From: Acrocarpospora phusangensis
GTDB taxonomy: Bacteria > Actinomycetota > Actinomycetes > Streptosporangiales > Streptosporangiaceae
DNA length: 64,000 bases
Assembly: GCF_016862995.1 (NCBI RefSeq)
Contig: NZ_BOOA01000025.1
Span: forward strand, 44,668 to 108,667
Reading direction: 5' to 3'
Position 1 is the stretch's first letter, and each line of letters starts with the position of its first letter. The notes below the pieces were generated by a model. The model was not told the DNA's origin. It was given only the letters and a program-made list of their open reading frames with translations, and did not search any database. Both the position numbers and the translations under genes were made by a program. Of the stretch, positions 17,208 to 25,127 are shown in pieces.

Positions 17208-17545
17208 CAGCGGCCTCCAATCGCCAGGCCGCCGTGCATGAGGGCCTCGCCGAACTTCAGGGTGTCGTCGGGTGACAGGGTCAGCAGGAGACTGCCGAGG
17301 GCCTCGGCGAGGTCGTCGGCGAGGTCGAAGGTCTGCCGCACGGCCGGCCCCAGGTAGCCGTCGGACAGCACCAGGTGCACGTGCTCACGTTCGGCGTCGC
17401 CGCGCAGGCTCACCTCGACGTGAAGCGCGCCGGTGCGGCTTTCGAGCGCGGCCAGCTTCCGCCAGTGCACGGTGGGCTCGGCCCGGCGTTCGTGGCCGTC
17501 CGGTTCGATACACCACGCGAAGGTCTGGCATTGCGGCGTCGTCAT
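17204..17545 (-). CDS. DUF6907-like small protein (113 aa), copy 1
   Basis: The N-terminus has the pattern C-x5-WC ... H ... VHWR (CQTFAWC, then VHWRKL) followed by a beta-rich domain and a helical end. Two other genes of this operon share the pattern (17745-18053 and 18827-19225). The Cys/His arrangement suggests metal binding. ATGA overlap with the preceding gene. Confidence 0.65.
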   Translation of the reverse strand: MTTPQCQTFAWCIEPDGHERRAEPTVHWRKLAALESRTGALHVEVSLRGDAEREHVHLVLSDGYLGPAVRQTFDLADDLAEALGSLLLTLSPDDTLKFGEALMHGGLAIGGRW

Positions 17546-17745
17546 CGCGCGGCCCCCGCTTCCTCGCGCGCCGCGCGCTCCATCTCGGCACCGATCAGGG
17601 CCAGGCGGGTCGCGGTCACCTCGGCCAGGTTGGCGGCCAGGTAGGCGAGCACGGCCATCTCCTGCGCCTCGCTGAGGTTGTTGAGGAACTCGCGGAAGTT
17701 CTGGCCGGGGTCGTCGCCCACGATCAGGGACACGATCTCGTCCAT
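17542..17745 (-). CDS. Small acidic helical protein (67 aa)
   Basis: Mostly helical and acidic (MDEIVSLIVGDDPGQNFREF), no cysteines, no membrane segment. Coupled on both sides by stop/start overlaps. No family recognised; function presumably in transfer or its control. Confidence 0.6.
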   Translation of the reverse strand: MDEIVSLIVGDDPGQNFREFLNNLSEAQEMAVLAYLAANLAEVTATRLALIGAEMERAAREEAGAAR

Positions 17746-18053
17746 CAGACCGCCCCTTCTCCGCAGGTCGGCGCACCGTAACCTCGGTTACGGTGGGACT
17801 GGTCAGCCGCGCGGGCGCGGGCGGTCATGGCCAGCAGCGCGTACGCGACGGCGTCGGCCTGCTCCAGGCTCATCTCGTCGGCGCTGCCGTACAGGGCCAC
17901 CGTGGGCGACCCGCCGGCCACCACGGACAGGTACACGGCGCCCGGGATGCCCCCGGACATCTGACGCTGGAAGAGCGGCACGGGGATGGGCGCGGCGTCG
18001 CACATGTCGAGCTCGGGCGAGTGGTCGGCGCACCACGGAGTCAGGCACGTCAT
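17745..18053 (-). CDS. DUF6907-like small protein (102 aa), copy 2
   Basis: Begins MTCLTPWCADH, the same Cys/His head as the other two copies, followed by a strand-rich segment ending in YLSVVAGGSPTVALYG and a helix. I chose the ATG at 18053 since it overlaps the upstream stop (ATGA), like every other gene in this operon; an ATG 11 codons earlier is possible. Confidence 0.65.
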   Translation of the reverse strand: MTCLTPWCADHSPELDMCDAAPIPVPLFQRQMSGGIPGAVYLSVVAGGSPTVALYGSADEMSLEQADAVAYALLAMTARARAADQSHRNRGYGAPTCGEGAV

Positions 18054-18325
18054 CGCGCGGCCCTCCCACACGTCGGAGAGGTGCATCCGGGGCGGCCACA
18101 GTCGGGCGACGTGGCCACGACCGTGGAGACGTCGTCCGGGGCGGCGCGCAGGGCCATGACGCGCATCACGGCCTCGTTCATGATCTCCTGCTCGGTGGCG
18201 GTCAAGCCGTTGGAGACCACCTGCTTGGTGGGCGTGACCGCGCCCTCGATGCCGTGGCGGTCGATCATCTCCAGGGCCAGTACGGCGCCGCTGAACATGC
18301 CCAGCCTGTATCGGTCGGCTTTCAT
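18050..18325 (-). CDS. Small Cys-tailed protein (91 aa), paralogue A
   Basis: A hydrophobic N-terminal helix (LGMFSGAVLALEMIDRHGIEG) and a C-terminal cysteine cluster CGRPGCTSPTC. It is a clear paralogue of the adjacent gene 18322-18606 (LTLELVGLYG helix and CTREDCASPTC tail), so the pair arose by tandem duplication. ATGA overlap at the start. No known function. Confidence 0.6.
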   Translation of the reverse strand: MKADRYRLGMFSGAVLALEMIDRHGIEGAVTPTKQVVSNGLTATEQEIMNEAVMRVMALRAAPDDVSTVVATSPDCGRPGCTSPTCGRAAR

Positions 18326-18606
18326 CGACCCCACCCCCGGCAGGTCGGGGAGGCGCAGTCCTCGCGGGTGCACGCGCCGGGCGGGCAGACCACCCCGGCC
18401 AGGTCGTCGGGCGGGAGGCGCAGGGCCACGATCCGCTGCACGGCGTCGTAAAGGATCTCGTGCTCTTCCTCGGACAGGACTGCCGAGATACTCCGGTCGG
18501 TGGAGAATACGGCGGCGTCGAAGCCGTAGAGGCCGACCAGTTCCAGGGTCAGCGCGGAGCCGGCGGCGATGCCGATCGCGTACACGTTCTCGTTCAGGTC
18601 CTTCAC
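18322..18606 (-). CDS. Small Cys-tailed protein (94 aa), paralogue B
   Basis: Same plan as its downstream neighbour: hydrophobic helix near residue 15, a central EEEHEILYDAVQRIVALRLPPDD helix, and a C-terminal CPPGACTREDCASPTC cluster that could bind a metal. The GTG start overlaps the upstream stop (GTGA). The sequence of the helices is well preserved between copies, suggesting both are functional. Confidence 0.6.
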   Translation of the reverse strand: MKDLNENVYAIGIAAGSALTLELVGLYGFDAAVFSTDRSISAVLSEEEHEILYDAVQRIVALRLPPDDLAGVVCPPGACTREDCASPTCRGWGR

Positions 18607-18830
18607 GACGTCACCGCCTTGCGGCGCTCGGCCAGCTCGACGACGGGGGCCAGCGGGCGGGACGGGGTGTACGGCTGCTGCATCGCCTCGATCTCCAGGC
18701 GCATGCTGGCCAGGGTGTAGCTGTTGGCGATCAGCTGGCGGTAGATCGCGGCCATCTCGGGGGAAGCGACCTCGCCGGCGGCGAGACGGCGCTCCAGTTC
18801 GCGGGTGGCGAGGGCGAGTTCGGCACTCAT
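18603..18830 (-). CDS. Small helical protein (75 aa)
   Basis: Predicted almost all helical (LALATRELERRLAAGEVASP and a MRLEIEAM helix). No membrane segment or cysteine. Coupled to both neighbours by ATGA/GTGA overlaps. No family recognised. Confidence 0.55.
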   Translation of the reverse strand: MSAELALATRELERRLAAGEVASPEMAAIYRQLIANSYTLASMRLEIEAMQQPYTPSRPLAPVVELAERRKAVTS

Positions 18831-19225
18831 CGGGCCTCACCTGCCAGCAGGGCGGCGCCCTGGTTCAGCCGCTCGCCGAGCGTGCGGAGCTCGCGCAGGG
18901 TCAGCCGTTCCAGCAGCCACGCGAGGACGGCCGCCTGCTCGGCGGTGAAGTCGCCGTGGCCGCGCTCTTCGCGGGTGGGGCCGCGCCAGTAGACGCGCAC
19001 GTTGGCGGGCTTCTCGCTGGCGTCGGACTGGAAGGGTTCGCCCTCGACGGCGGCGTACTCGACCTGGATGAGGCCGGCTTCGGCGCTGACGTCGAGGCGT
19101 CTGGTGGCCTGGCCGAGGTCGCGCCAGTGGACACGGCGGCCGTCCTGGGAGCCGTGGCCGATGGCGGCCGCGGTGTTGCTGCCGGGCGCGCACCAGGCGG
19201 GGCACGGCGGGGACATGTCGTTCAC
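18827..19225 (-). CDS. DUF6907-like small protein (132 aa), copy 3
   Basis: Starts MSPPCPAWC, then VHWRDLGQ, matching the head of copies 1 and 2, and continues with a beta domain (LIQVEYAAVEGEPF) and a helical tail. GTG at 19225 overlaps the stop of the preceding gene. It is the longest of the three paralogues. Confidence 0.65.
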   Translation of the reverse strand: MNDMSPPCPAWCAPGSNTAAAIGHGSQDGRRVHWRDLGQATRRLDVSAEAGLIQVEYAAVEGEPFQSDASEKPANVRVYWRGPTREERGHGDFTAEQAAVLAWLLERLTLRELRTLGERLNQGAALLAGEAR

Positions 19226-19593
19226 GAGGCCACCACCTTCCGGCCAACGGTGGCTGTGATGATGTGCACGGCCAAGCGGTGGTAGCAGAGGTGGCCGCGC
19301 TGACCGGCCGGGCACGTGCAGGAGCCCGGCCTGATCAGATAGTGGGTGGTGCCGTCCGTCGACACGGCGGTGAACATCTCGAACCGGGACGTCCGGACGA
19401 TCGCACCCTGCTCGATGGCCTCCCACGCCTTGTCCATCTGGGTGGCGCTGAAACCCTCAGGGGTGGGCTTGGTCGTGGCCAGGGACATGAGCGTCCGGCA
19501 CTGTCGGCCGTAGCCGCGCTGGATGCTCTCCGGCGACGTTAAGTTGCGACCGCAGCGCAGGCACGACGCAGTCGAGGCCCTAAGATCGGGCAT
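19222..19593 (-). CDS. Zinc-finger protein heading the transfer operon (DUF6011/SWIM-like, 123 aa)
   Basis: The N-terminus carries CLRCGRNLTSPESIQRGYG then RQC, the DUF6011 type found in phage and plasmid proteins. The C-terminus has CTCPAGQRGHLCYH, a SWIM-like CxCx(n)CxH metal site. It starts at an ATG with an excellent site (GGAGGAAG) and is the first gene after a clear promoter, so it heads a run of twelve overlapping genes ending in traB. A regulatory or DNA-binding role is inferred from the zinc motifs only. Confidence 0.7.
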   Translation of the reverse strand: MPDLRASTASCLRCGRNLTSPESIQRGYGRQCRTLMSLATTKPTPEGFSATQMDKAWEAIEQGAIVRTSRFEMFTAVSTDGTTHYLIRPGSCTCPAGQRGHLCYHRLAVHIITATVGRKVVAS

Positions 19594-19681
19594 ACGTCTT
19601 CCTCCTGTTGTGGCAGGTGGTCGATGAGGGCCTGTTCTGGTGCTCCAACACCGGGCAGGCCCGCTCTTTTGTTGTGCCTTG

Positions 19682-19710
19682 ACCGTATGCCTAACCCACT
19701 CACCTGTCAA
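19682..19710 (-). promoter_or_regulatory. Promoter of the transfer operon
   Basis: On the minus strand TTGACA (19705-19710) is separated by 17 bp from TACGGT (19682-19687), a consensus -35 and an acceptable actinomycete -10. The start would be near 19675, leaving a leader of ~80 nt before the ATG at 19593. GCATAC motifs recur nearby and could be regulator sites. Confidence 0.5.
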
Positions 19711-19782
19711 CGGCAGACACTCGGGTGTTTGTCGCACTCGCGCAATAGAGACATACGCGAGGGGAAGGCTTACACTTCGCCC

Positions 19783-20010
19783 ATGAGCGGACGCCCACAG
19801 CATCCTTGGACTCCAGTAGGCATCGACGGTATCGCCGACGCTCTCGGCGTCTCCGTGCATACAGTCGTTACCTGGCGGCACCGTTCGGCCAAGGAGTGGG
19901 TGACCGTCGAGAAGTTCCCCGAGCCAGCGGGAAAGATCTCCAACAGGGCATGGTGGTGGCTCGCTGACGTCCTCGAATGGGCGCGTAAAACGGGACGTCT
20001 GAAGGAATAG
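19783..20010 (+). CDS. Small AlpA/Xis-like helix-turn-helix protein (75 aa)
   Basis: Contains GIDGIADALGVSVHTVVTWRHRS, a MerR/AlpA-type helix-turn-helix, followed by a tryptophan-rich segment (RAWWWLADVLEWA). No other domain. It is divergent from the transfer operon, sharing a 190-bp promoter region, so it is a candidate regulator of that operon. GGGGAAGG lies upstream at a rather long spacing. Confidence 0.7.
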   Translation: MSGRPQHPWTPVGIDGIADALGVSVHTVVTWRHRSAKEWVTVEKFPEPAGKISNRAWWWLADVLEWARKTGRLKE

Positions 20011-20095
20011 CGCGCTCATACCGCCATTGAGAGCCGAGTCGGACGGGTGACCAACGGGTCTAGCAGGGGCAGGTAGGGGTCAGGAGGGGTCTCCA

Positions 20096-21424
20096 GTGGC
20101 CGATCTCGAACCACCGGCGCATCCGCTCGCCGATGCACGTCGTCAACGAGGATGGTCCCAGGAGACCCTGGCCGCACTCATGCGCGCCCGTGGCCTCGGC
20201 ACGACCCGCAAGACCGTCACCCGATGGGAACGTGGGGTAGTCCCCGACGCGGCGGCTCAGGCTGTACTACGCGAGCTGTTCGAGGTGAGCCGCGAGGCGT
20301 ACGCCCGTACGAGTTGGCCGCGCTGGCTACCAACCGGGGCAGTGGCGGGGGCGACAGAGACGTGGGATCGGGAAGGAACCGTCCGAGCACTCGACAACGT
20401 CACGGAGGAGGCGCCTGTGGACCGCCGGAGGTTCATCGTTCTCGCGGGGGCCGAGATCCTCCTCCCCGTCTTCCAATGGCGCCTGAACCCCGGGCCGTGG
20501 ATCGCCTACCAGGAGGACGGCCGCCAGGTCAGTACGGCGCTCGTTGACGAGATCGAACAGCTGATGGCCACGCGCCGGCGGATGGACGACGAGCACGGCG
20601 GCGGGGCGCTGCTCTCCGCGCTGAACGCGGATCTCCGGTTCATCACCGACCTGCTCAAGAACGGCAGCTACCAGAACGAGACCGGCCGCCGCCTCTACGC
20701 CACGGCGGCCGAGGCCGCGCGCCTCGCCGGATGGGCCGCCGCAGAGAGCGGCCGGTACGCGGCGGCCCAGTCCTACTACCTGGCCGCGCTGCGAGCCACG
20801 AGCGCCGTCGGCGACCGCGCGTTGGGCGTGAATGTCGTCGGCTTCATGGGCACGCTCTCGTACGCGACGGGCCGCCTCGATGACGCGACCAAGCTCATGG
20901 ACCTGGCCGCCGCCGAGTCGGCCAAGACGCCGGAAGCCGTGCAGGCGATGACGTGGGCTCGGCTCGGTCGGGCGTACGCGAAGGTGGCCGACCAGAACAC
21001 GGCACGGGCCGCGCTCAACCGTGCGAGCGAGTTGCTCGGCCGCGCGGTGGTCGGCGATGCACCGCCGTGGGCTTACTGGGTTGACGAGACTCGCATCTCA
21101 GCACAGCTCGGCCGCGCGCTCTACGACATGGGGGACTACCTCGGCGCTGAGCGGGAGCTGACGGCCGCAGTCGCGTCCTGCGGGGAGCGGTATCCCCGGG
21201 ATCGGGCGACGTGGCTCGGACGCGTGGCCACGGCGCAGTTGCGGAGAGGGCGCCTCGACGAGAGCTGTATGACCGCGCGGCGCGTGGTCGACCTGCTCGC
21301 CGACCAGGTCGACACCAGCCGCGGTTCGGGCCTGTTACGGACGTTCAGCGGCGAACTGGCCGCGCGCGGCCCCTCTGCAGTCGGCCGGGAGTTCGCCGAG
21401 TACGCGACTGCGCGGCTTGCGTGA
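20096..21424 (+). CDS. XRE-family regulator with a TPR-like domain
   Basis: A 442-residue protein from a GTG with AGGAGGGG upstream. The N-terminal helix-turn-helix (RQRGWSQETLAALMRARG, TRKTVTRWERG) is followed by ~320 residues of helical repeats (AAQSYYLAALRA, LGRAYAKVADQNTARAAL). Such regulators respond to a ligand or peptide through the repeats. In AICEs they commonly control transfer or replication genes. It follows the small HTH gene on the same strand, so the two may be cotranscribed. Confidence 0.82.
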   Translation: MADLEPPAHPLADARRQRGWSQETLAALMRARGLGTTRKTVTRWERGVVPDAAAQAVLRELFEVSREAYARTSWPRWLPTGAVAGATETWDREGTVRALDNVTEEAPVDRRRFIVLAGAEILLPVFQWRLNPGPWIAYQEDGRQVSTALVDEIEQLMATRRRMDDEHGGGALLSALNADLRFITDLLKNGSYQNETGRRLYATAAEAARLAGWAAAESGRYAAAQSYYLAALRATSAVGDRALGVNVVGFMGTLSYATGRLDDATKLMDLAAAESAKTPEAVQAMTWARLGRAYAKVADQNTARAALNRASELLGRAVVGDAPPWAYWVDETRISAQLGRALYDMGDYLGAERELTAAVASCGERYPRDRATWLGRVATAQLRRGRLDESCMTARRVVDLLADQVDTSRGSGLLRTFSGELAARGPSAVGREFAEYATARLA

Positions 21425-21441
21425 CGGTCGGACTCAGTGAG

Positions 21442-21945
21442 CTAGCGGGACGTGCTCGGGGTGGGGGTCGTGATCGGGGTGGACGTTGAACCACCCGCCG
21501 TATCGTTTACGACCACGCTCGGCGGTTCTGAGCCCGGCGATAGAGGTCCGCTGATCTTGTCCACAACTGGGGCAATGGCGTTATACATCCTCTCCGAGAG
21601 AGGATCGCTAGACCTTGCTGAAGAGAAGGACCAGTCCGCGAGAAGTTCCAGGTAGTCGACCAGTTGTGCCCCGCTTAGCTCCACGACCACGGTGCTATCG
21701 CCCACCCCCGTGTCCTTGACGGATTTCGCCTTGACCTCGACAAACCCCGGCTGCTTGCTGGTGCGCTCCCAGAGATCCTTCGCGCATGTGATCCGGAACG
21801 TCACGACGCCGGCGGCTTTGCGAAGGCGCTCATCATGCTGCTCAGGGTAAGAGCCGCAACCGGCGAGGCTGATCGCCAGAATGGCGAGCGCGAGCGCTTG
21901 AAGTATTCGCCTGGCGAGCCGCAGGCAGCCTAGATTCCCCACCAA
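21442..21945 (-). CDS. Putative lipoprotein (about 167 aa)
   Basis: The N-terminal hydrophobic segment ends in ISLAGCGSYPE, a good lipobox. The mature part is mixed alpha/beta, with a Ser/Thr/Pro-rich C-terminus (STSTPITTPTPSTS). The start is uncertain (TTG 21945 or GTG 21942; no ribosome site seen). It is convergent with the XRE gene. Not recognised; possibly a surface exclusion or sensing protein of the element. Confidence 0.6.
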   Translation of the reverse strand: MVGNLGCLRLARRILQALALAILAISLAGCGSYPEQHDERLRKAAGVVTFRITCAKDLWERTSKQPGFVEVKAKSVKDTGVGDSTVVVELSGAQLVDYLELLADWSFSSARSSDPLSERMYNAIAPVVDKISGPLSPGSEPPSVVVNDTAGGSTSTPITTPTPSTSR

Positions 21946-22092
21946 CAGACCGTAGATTGAGCGCTGCCATTCGTCTGCTCGCGGCGGCGCTCAAAATCTG
22001 TCGCTGGACGATCAGTAGGCTCGCGCTTTGATGGCCGGGCAGGTCGTGGTACGGACTGGCACCCGCGGACCGGATGCGGCAGATTCACCCGC

Positions 22093-22536
22093 ATGACCAC
22101 TTGGGAAGACAGAGACCTGCCCGTCCTCACGGCCGTCCTGGAAATGGCCGAGAAGGGCCGCGCACCCATGGACGGCTACGAGATCGCCGAGTACCTCGGC
22201 TGGGATGAGCTCACCGTCCAGCGCTCTCTCGTCGCGCTCGCCGGCGAGCGCCCGCCCTTCTTCGAGTTCACCGACACCACCGACTTCGATAGCGACGGAC
22301 AGGAGATCAGCGGAATCCACAGTCCGACAGGTCATGCGCGCCGGGCCGTGGGTGCGTGGCCGACACCGGAGTCTCTGGCCGAGCGGCTTGTCGCTGCGTT
22401 GGAGAAGGCCGCGGCCGACGCCGAGCCCGAGCAAGCTGGCCATCTCCGCAAGACGGCGCTGTGGCTGCGGGAGAACGGCCAGGCCGTTGCGCTCGGCGTG
22501 GTCGGTAACGCGCTGTCGAAAGGCATCGGGTTGTGA
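22093..22536 (+). CDS. Small winged-helix-like hypothetical protein (147 aa)
   Basis: The N-terminal ~60 residues (VLEMAEKGRAPMDGYEIAEY, then DELTVQRSLVAL) resemble a winged helix that tests target-site recognition in small regulators. The C-terminal half is an acidic helix (LAERLVAALEKAAADAEPEQ). Proteins of this type are frequent in actinomycete AICEs and phages, but I know no tested role. It stands alone, 85 bp upstream of the hairpin repeat. Confidence 0.65.
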   Translation: MTTWEDRDLPVLTAVLEMAEKGRAPMDGYEIAEYLGWDELTVQRSLVALAGERPPFFEFTDTTDFDSDGQEISGIHSPTGHARRAVGAWPTPESLAERLVAALEKAAADAEPEQAGHLRKTALWLRENGQAVALGVVGNALSKGIGL

Positions 22537-22566
22537 TCAGGTCTCTACGTGGCGACCTCTCGTCGT

Positions 22567-22676
22567 CCTGAGATGGTCCGTTTTCGTGGCTCGCGTGACT
22601 CGCAAGCTCGCGTGGGTGGGTGTCTGCGAGCCATGCGAGCCATGCGAGCCACGGTTCGCGGCCTCTCTAGGAGGAG
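22567..22676. repeat. 110-bp hairpin-bearing repeat, copy 1
   Basis: The ends match 31530-31640: CCTGAGATGG plus CCGTTTTC on the left and CCTCTCTAGGAGGAG on the right. Between them are inverted TGGCTCGC/GCGAGCCA arms, here imperfect. Copy 2 lies inside the 3' end of the helicase gene, whereas this copy is outside any gene, so it is either a duplicated gene end or a conserved structural DNA/RNA element. Confidence 0.75.
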
Positions 22677-22742
22677 CAGGTCGGTGTCTTCTCCGATGGC
22701 AACGCCGTAGCAAACGGCTAGCAACTTGCTAAGGACTGGCCC

Positions 22743-23040
22743 TCACTCCGTCGAACGGATGAGTTGATCCGCCCGAGCCTGCTCTTCGGGGGTGACCTGG
22801 TCGGGGTTGTTGCTGTAGGCGATGTAGCTCCCGGGATGGATGGCGTTTTCCAGATGGAGGGCGAACCTGACGAGAGGGGTCCAGTGGTCGAAGTGGCCCA
22901 ACTTAGCTTCGATCTCCACGGTGTATTCCCTGGGCTGGAACTTGAACCCGCTGTTCGGCGAACCGAAGTCCACCACGATCTCGACCGCCTTCCGCCCCTC
23001 GACCGAGAAGACCGCTGGGAAGTCCTTGAAATCGCCAGTG
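22743..23040 (-). pseudogene. 5'-truncated hypothetical gene
   Basis: A frame with protein-like composition ends at 22743 (EEQARADQLIRSTE). It stays open upstream through DFPAVFSVEGRKAVEIVV without any ATG, and stops at the edge of a transposase fragment. A GTG at 22976 would give 77 residues. The likely explanation is loss of the 5' part when an insertion sequence inserted and decayed. The family is unknown. Confidence 0.5.
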
Positions 23041-23047
23041 TCCGCCG

Positions 23048-23314
23048 TTGCTGGCAGATCCGGCTTACGAAGGGGCCGGTCACGGCGTCCACACTCCGGT
23101 CAAGCAGCCCGCCGATGGCCGTGAGCTGGACATTGACACGCGTACCAGAAACGCGCTTCTGCGTTCTCTCCGTTGCTTGGGAGAACGGGGGTTCGCATTG
23201 CTGAAGCAGCGGTGGCGGATCCTTCAGCATGTTTCTCTCAGCCCCAGCCGTGTCGGAGACCTCGCCAAATCCGCACTCGTTCTGCTGCACTTCGAGCACG
23301 GCAAGATCACGTAG
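23048..23314 (+). pseudogene. C-terminal fragment of an IS5/IS4-type DDE transposase
   Basis: The 88 residues LLADPAYEGAGHGVHTPVK ... RTRNALLRSLRCLGERGFAL ... HFEHGKIT match the end of Streptomyces DDE transposases, including the Glu-bearing helix. The N-terminal two thirds are gone, and no terminal inverted repeat is evident. It is a relic of an insertion inside the AICE. Confidence 0.8.
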
Positions 23315-23528
23315 AAGTTGCTGGGATTACCTCACTGATTGCACGGTCGAGAGCATCGGCGAGCTCGTGCGCATAGGGGACAGCATGGCCGAGCGCGAGG
23401 CTGTCGGTGAACTCGTCGTCGCGGGCGAAGTCGCGGGCGTATATGAGCTCGCCAGTCACGTTGCTGGTGAGTTCGGAGGCGCGATAGAAGCTGTCGCTGA
23501 CGATGCTGACGAAGGCGCGATCAGTCAC
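23307..23528 (-). CDS. Small hypothetical protein paired with PadR (73 aa)
   Basis: Starts at an ATG overlapping the end of the PadR gene by 8 nt. Mixed alpha/beta composition (ELIYARDFARDDEF), no membrane helix. Probably cotranscribed with the regulator. No family recognised. Confidence 0.55.
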   Translation of the reverse strand: MTDRAFVSIVSDSFYRASELTSNVTGELIYARDFARDDEFTDSLALGHAVPYAHELADALDRAISEVIPATST

Positions 23529-23859
23529 GAGGCACCGCGGGGAGCAGCCGGGAACGAAGCCCGAACAAATTGGCGATCTTGGTCGGTGCCTGGGCGAGAG
23601 CCTTGTGCGCCTGTTCCGCTCCGTCCGGAGTGAGACGGTAGTAGCGGCGGCGGGGCCGACCGGCGGCGTGTGGGTCGATATCCTCGAAATGCGACTCCAG
23701 CCAGCCGATGCCCTCGAACCTGACCAGAATCGGGTGGATAGTCCCGGGCTGGAGTCCGGCGGCGTGGCAGATTTCCAGGCCGTACATCTCGCGGGTGGGG
23801 TCCTCCAGGAGGGCGCGCAGGACGAGCTGCGTCTGGAGGGTCATGCGCGGAGTACCCAT
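23521..23859 (-). CDS. PadR-family transcriptional regulator
   Basis: A 112-residue single-domain PadR protein: TLQTQLVLRALLEDPTREMY, a recognition region IHPILVRFEGIGWLES, and the conserved wing GRPRRRYYRLTPDG. PadR proteins repress neighbouring stress or efflux genes and respond to phenolics or drugs. The element carries no obvious transporter here, so the target may be itself and the 73-aa protein it is coupled to. Confidence 0.85.
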   Translation of the reverse strand: MGTPRMTLQTQLVLRALLEDPTREMYGLEICHAAGLQPGTIHPILVRFEGIGWLESHFEDIDPHAAGRPRRRYYRLTPDGAEQAHKALAQAPTKIANLFGLRSRLLPAVPRD

Positions 23860-23879
23860 ACCTGAACTCTAACTAGGGT

Positions 23880-24501
23880 CAGTCTTTCGCGGGGGTGAGA
23901 GCGACCTAACCCGCGACGGCCTCGTGCCCGCCGAGTCAAGCATTCCGGGCACCGTGCGGGCCGCAAACGGCCCGTACATACGTTCGGGAGGCTTCGGCTA
24001 CCCGAACGAGCGCTCGCACACCTACGGCGATCCTGGGCACTCCTACGGTGGTCTGGCACTTCCGTAGGGGAGACGATCCGGGGGTTTCGCTCGATGCGAT
24101 CTCTTGTTCCCGAACGGCCACTCGCTCAGCGGGGTTGACTGGCCGGGGCGCGCGTCGGCGCGACGCTGTCATGGCCAGATGTATTTCGGCCCCCCTTGTT
24201 CTGGGCATGTAGCATGTCCAGAACATCTCGGAAAACCTACATAAAGCACCCCGAAAGTGGGACATACCACTGAGGAGTTGTGTCACGTCTGACACGAGTG
24301 ACATACCCTAACCAACATGCGGGATCGGGCAATCTATCTCATGGGGAGTCCGAAATCACCGATGGATCTGCGATCCTTCCGCGATGCCACCCGCGAGACA
24401 CTAGGATTCCTCATCGTGACATCTCGACTACAGATTGTTACGTTGAGGGGTACGGAAAAGGGAGGACCCGCACCGAGTTTCGCGAGAACTCGGAGAACAG
24501 C
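23880..24501. other. Intergenic region without a supported gene; palindrome at 24280-24295
   Basis: About 620 bp in which no frame shows convincing codon bias or a ribosome site. A short frame from the ATG at 24317 exists but has no recognisable features. The perfect palindrome GTGTCACGTCTGACAC (24280-24295), with a further GTGACA half-site 2 bp on and a TACCCT hexamer beyond, looks like a regulator-bound promoter firing rightward, but nothing clear is transcribed from it. Confidence 0.5.
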
Positions 24502-24530
24502 AGGCCCTCCCGGAAGGCGGCCCTGGGCCT
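24502..24530. terminator. Possible hairpin terminator
   Basis: AGGCCC at 24502-24507 pairs with GGGCCT at 24525-24530, with further pairing possible in the GC-rich loop, and TTT follows on the plus strand. It lies just past the 3' end of the minus-strand 62-aa gene, and could serve either strand. Confidence 0.4.
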
Positions 24531-24563
24531 TTGCACCCTTCTGGAGTGCTTAGCCCAGGGCTG

Positions 24564-24752
24564 CTAGCCCACGAACTCCATCACGATGTCCTGGATGAAC
24601 CGGCCTGCCGAGGTGAGGGCCTGGAAGGCCAGCCACCTCTTCATGGCCTTGTCCGCAGGGGTTCGCGAAGGGTTTCCCCCCTCGCCCGCGTCGGTCGACG
24701 CTGCTTCGGGGGTTGTACGCCTGGACGAGTCCAGGTTCTTGCTCGGGTCCAT
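24564..24752 (-). CDS. Small protein with amphipathic C-terminal helix (62 aa)
   Basis: The ATG at 24752 follows AAAGGGGA at good spacing. The first ~35 residues are polar and Ser/Thr/Pro/Gly-rich. The last ~25 form a strongly amphipathic or hydrophobic segment (WLAFQALTSAGRFIQDIVME). Leader-plus-core layout of this sort is seen in bacteriocin and RiPP precursors, but no modification gene is adjacent; the radical SAM gene of the element is 13 kb away. Function unknown. Confidence 0.5.
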   Translation of the reverse strand: MDPSKNLDSSRRTTPEAASTDAGEGGNPSRTPADKAMKRWLAFQALTSAGRFIQDIVMEFVG

Positions 24753-25127
24753 CACTGTCCCCTTTGATCAGTGATCTAAGCCCTCCTGCCCCCTGTGAGG
24801 AGGCGAGCCCGGGTTCCGCGGGTCGGGAAACCGGGCGGGCGCCGGCGGGCCCTTTGCCAGACGTCCGTACGGCTCGTCTGACGTGGCCACGCGATCACAT
24901 AGAACGACTCTAGCTGAAACTCAGGGGGCAGTTGTGCCTGCCGGGAGTCGAACGCACCGCCGACTCAGCCTTCAATCACCGCTTAAGGTGCGCATGGGGA
25001 CAAAGTCACCGACTTGGCCCTTCGATCTGCGGCTCCCCCGGCGACTTTTCCTGGGCTGGCGGGGAGACATCAGGGACGTTGATCATTTTAACGGCCTAGG
25101 CGCAATGCGTCCCCCAGACCATCCAAA
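24753..25127. other. Non-coding stretch upstream of the 62-aa gene and after the tape-measure gene
   Basis: No coding frame is convincing here. The GC-rich segment at ~24795-24860 contains several short inverted repeats. The segment GGAGTCGAAC near 24942 resembles a T-arm but does not fold into a tRNA. The promoter of the 62-aa gene must lie at its left end. Confidence 0.4.

Noticed and set aside
23936..24304. 122-aa minus-strand frame
   Set aside because: No ribosome site, no recognisable domain, and frame crosses the operator palindrome; not supported as coding.
24317..24553. 78-aa plus-strand frame as a gene
   Set aside because: No ribosome site, no codon bias, and it runs through the terminator-like hairpin.
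24935..25010. tRNA or tmRNA 3' end on the minus strand (GTTCGACTCC T-loop-like sequence)
   Set aside because: The T-loop match is good, but the T-stem does not pair and no acceptor, anticodon or D arm can be drawn.
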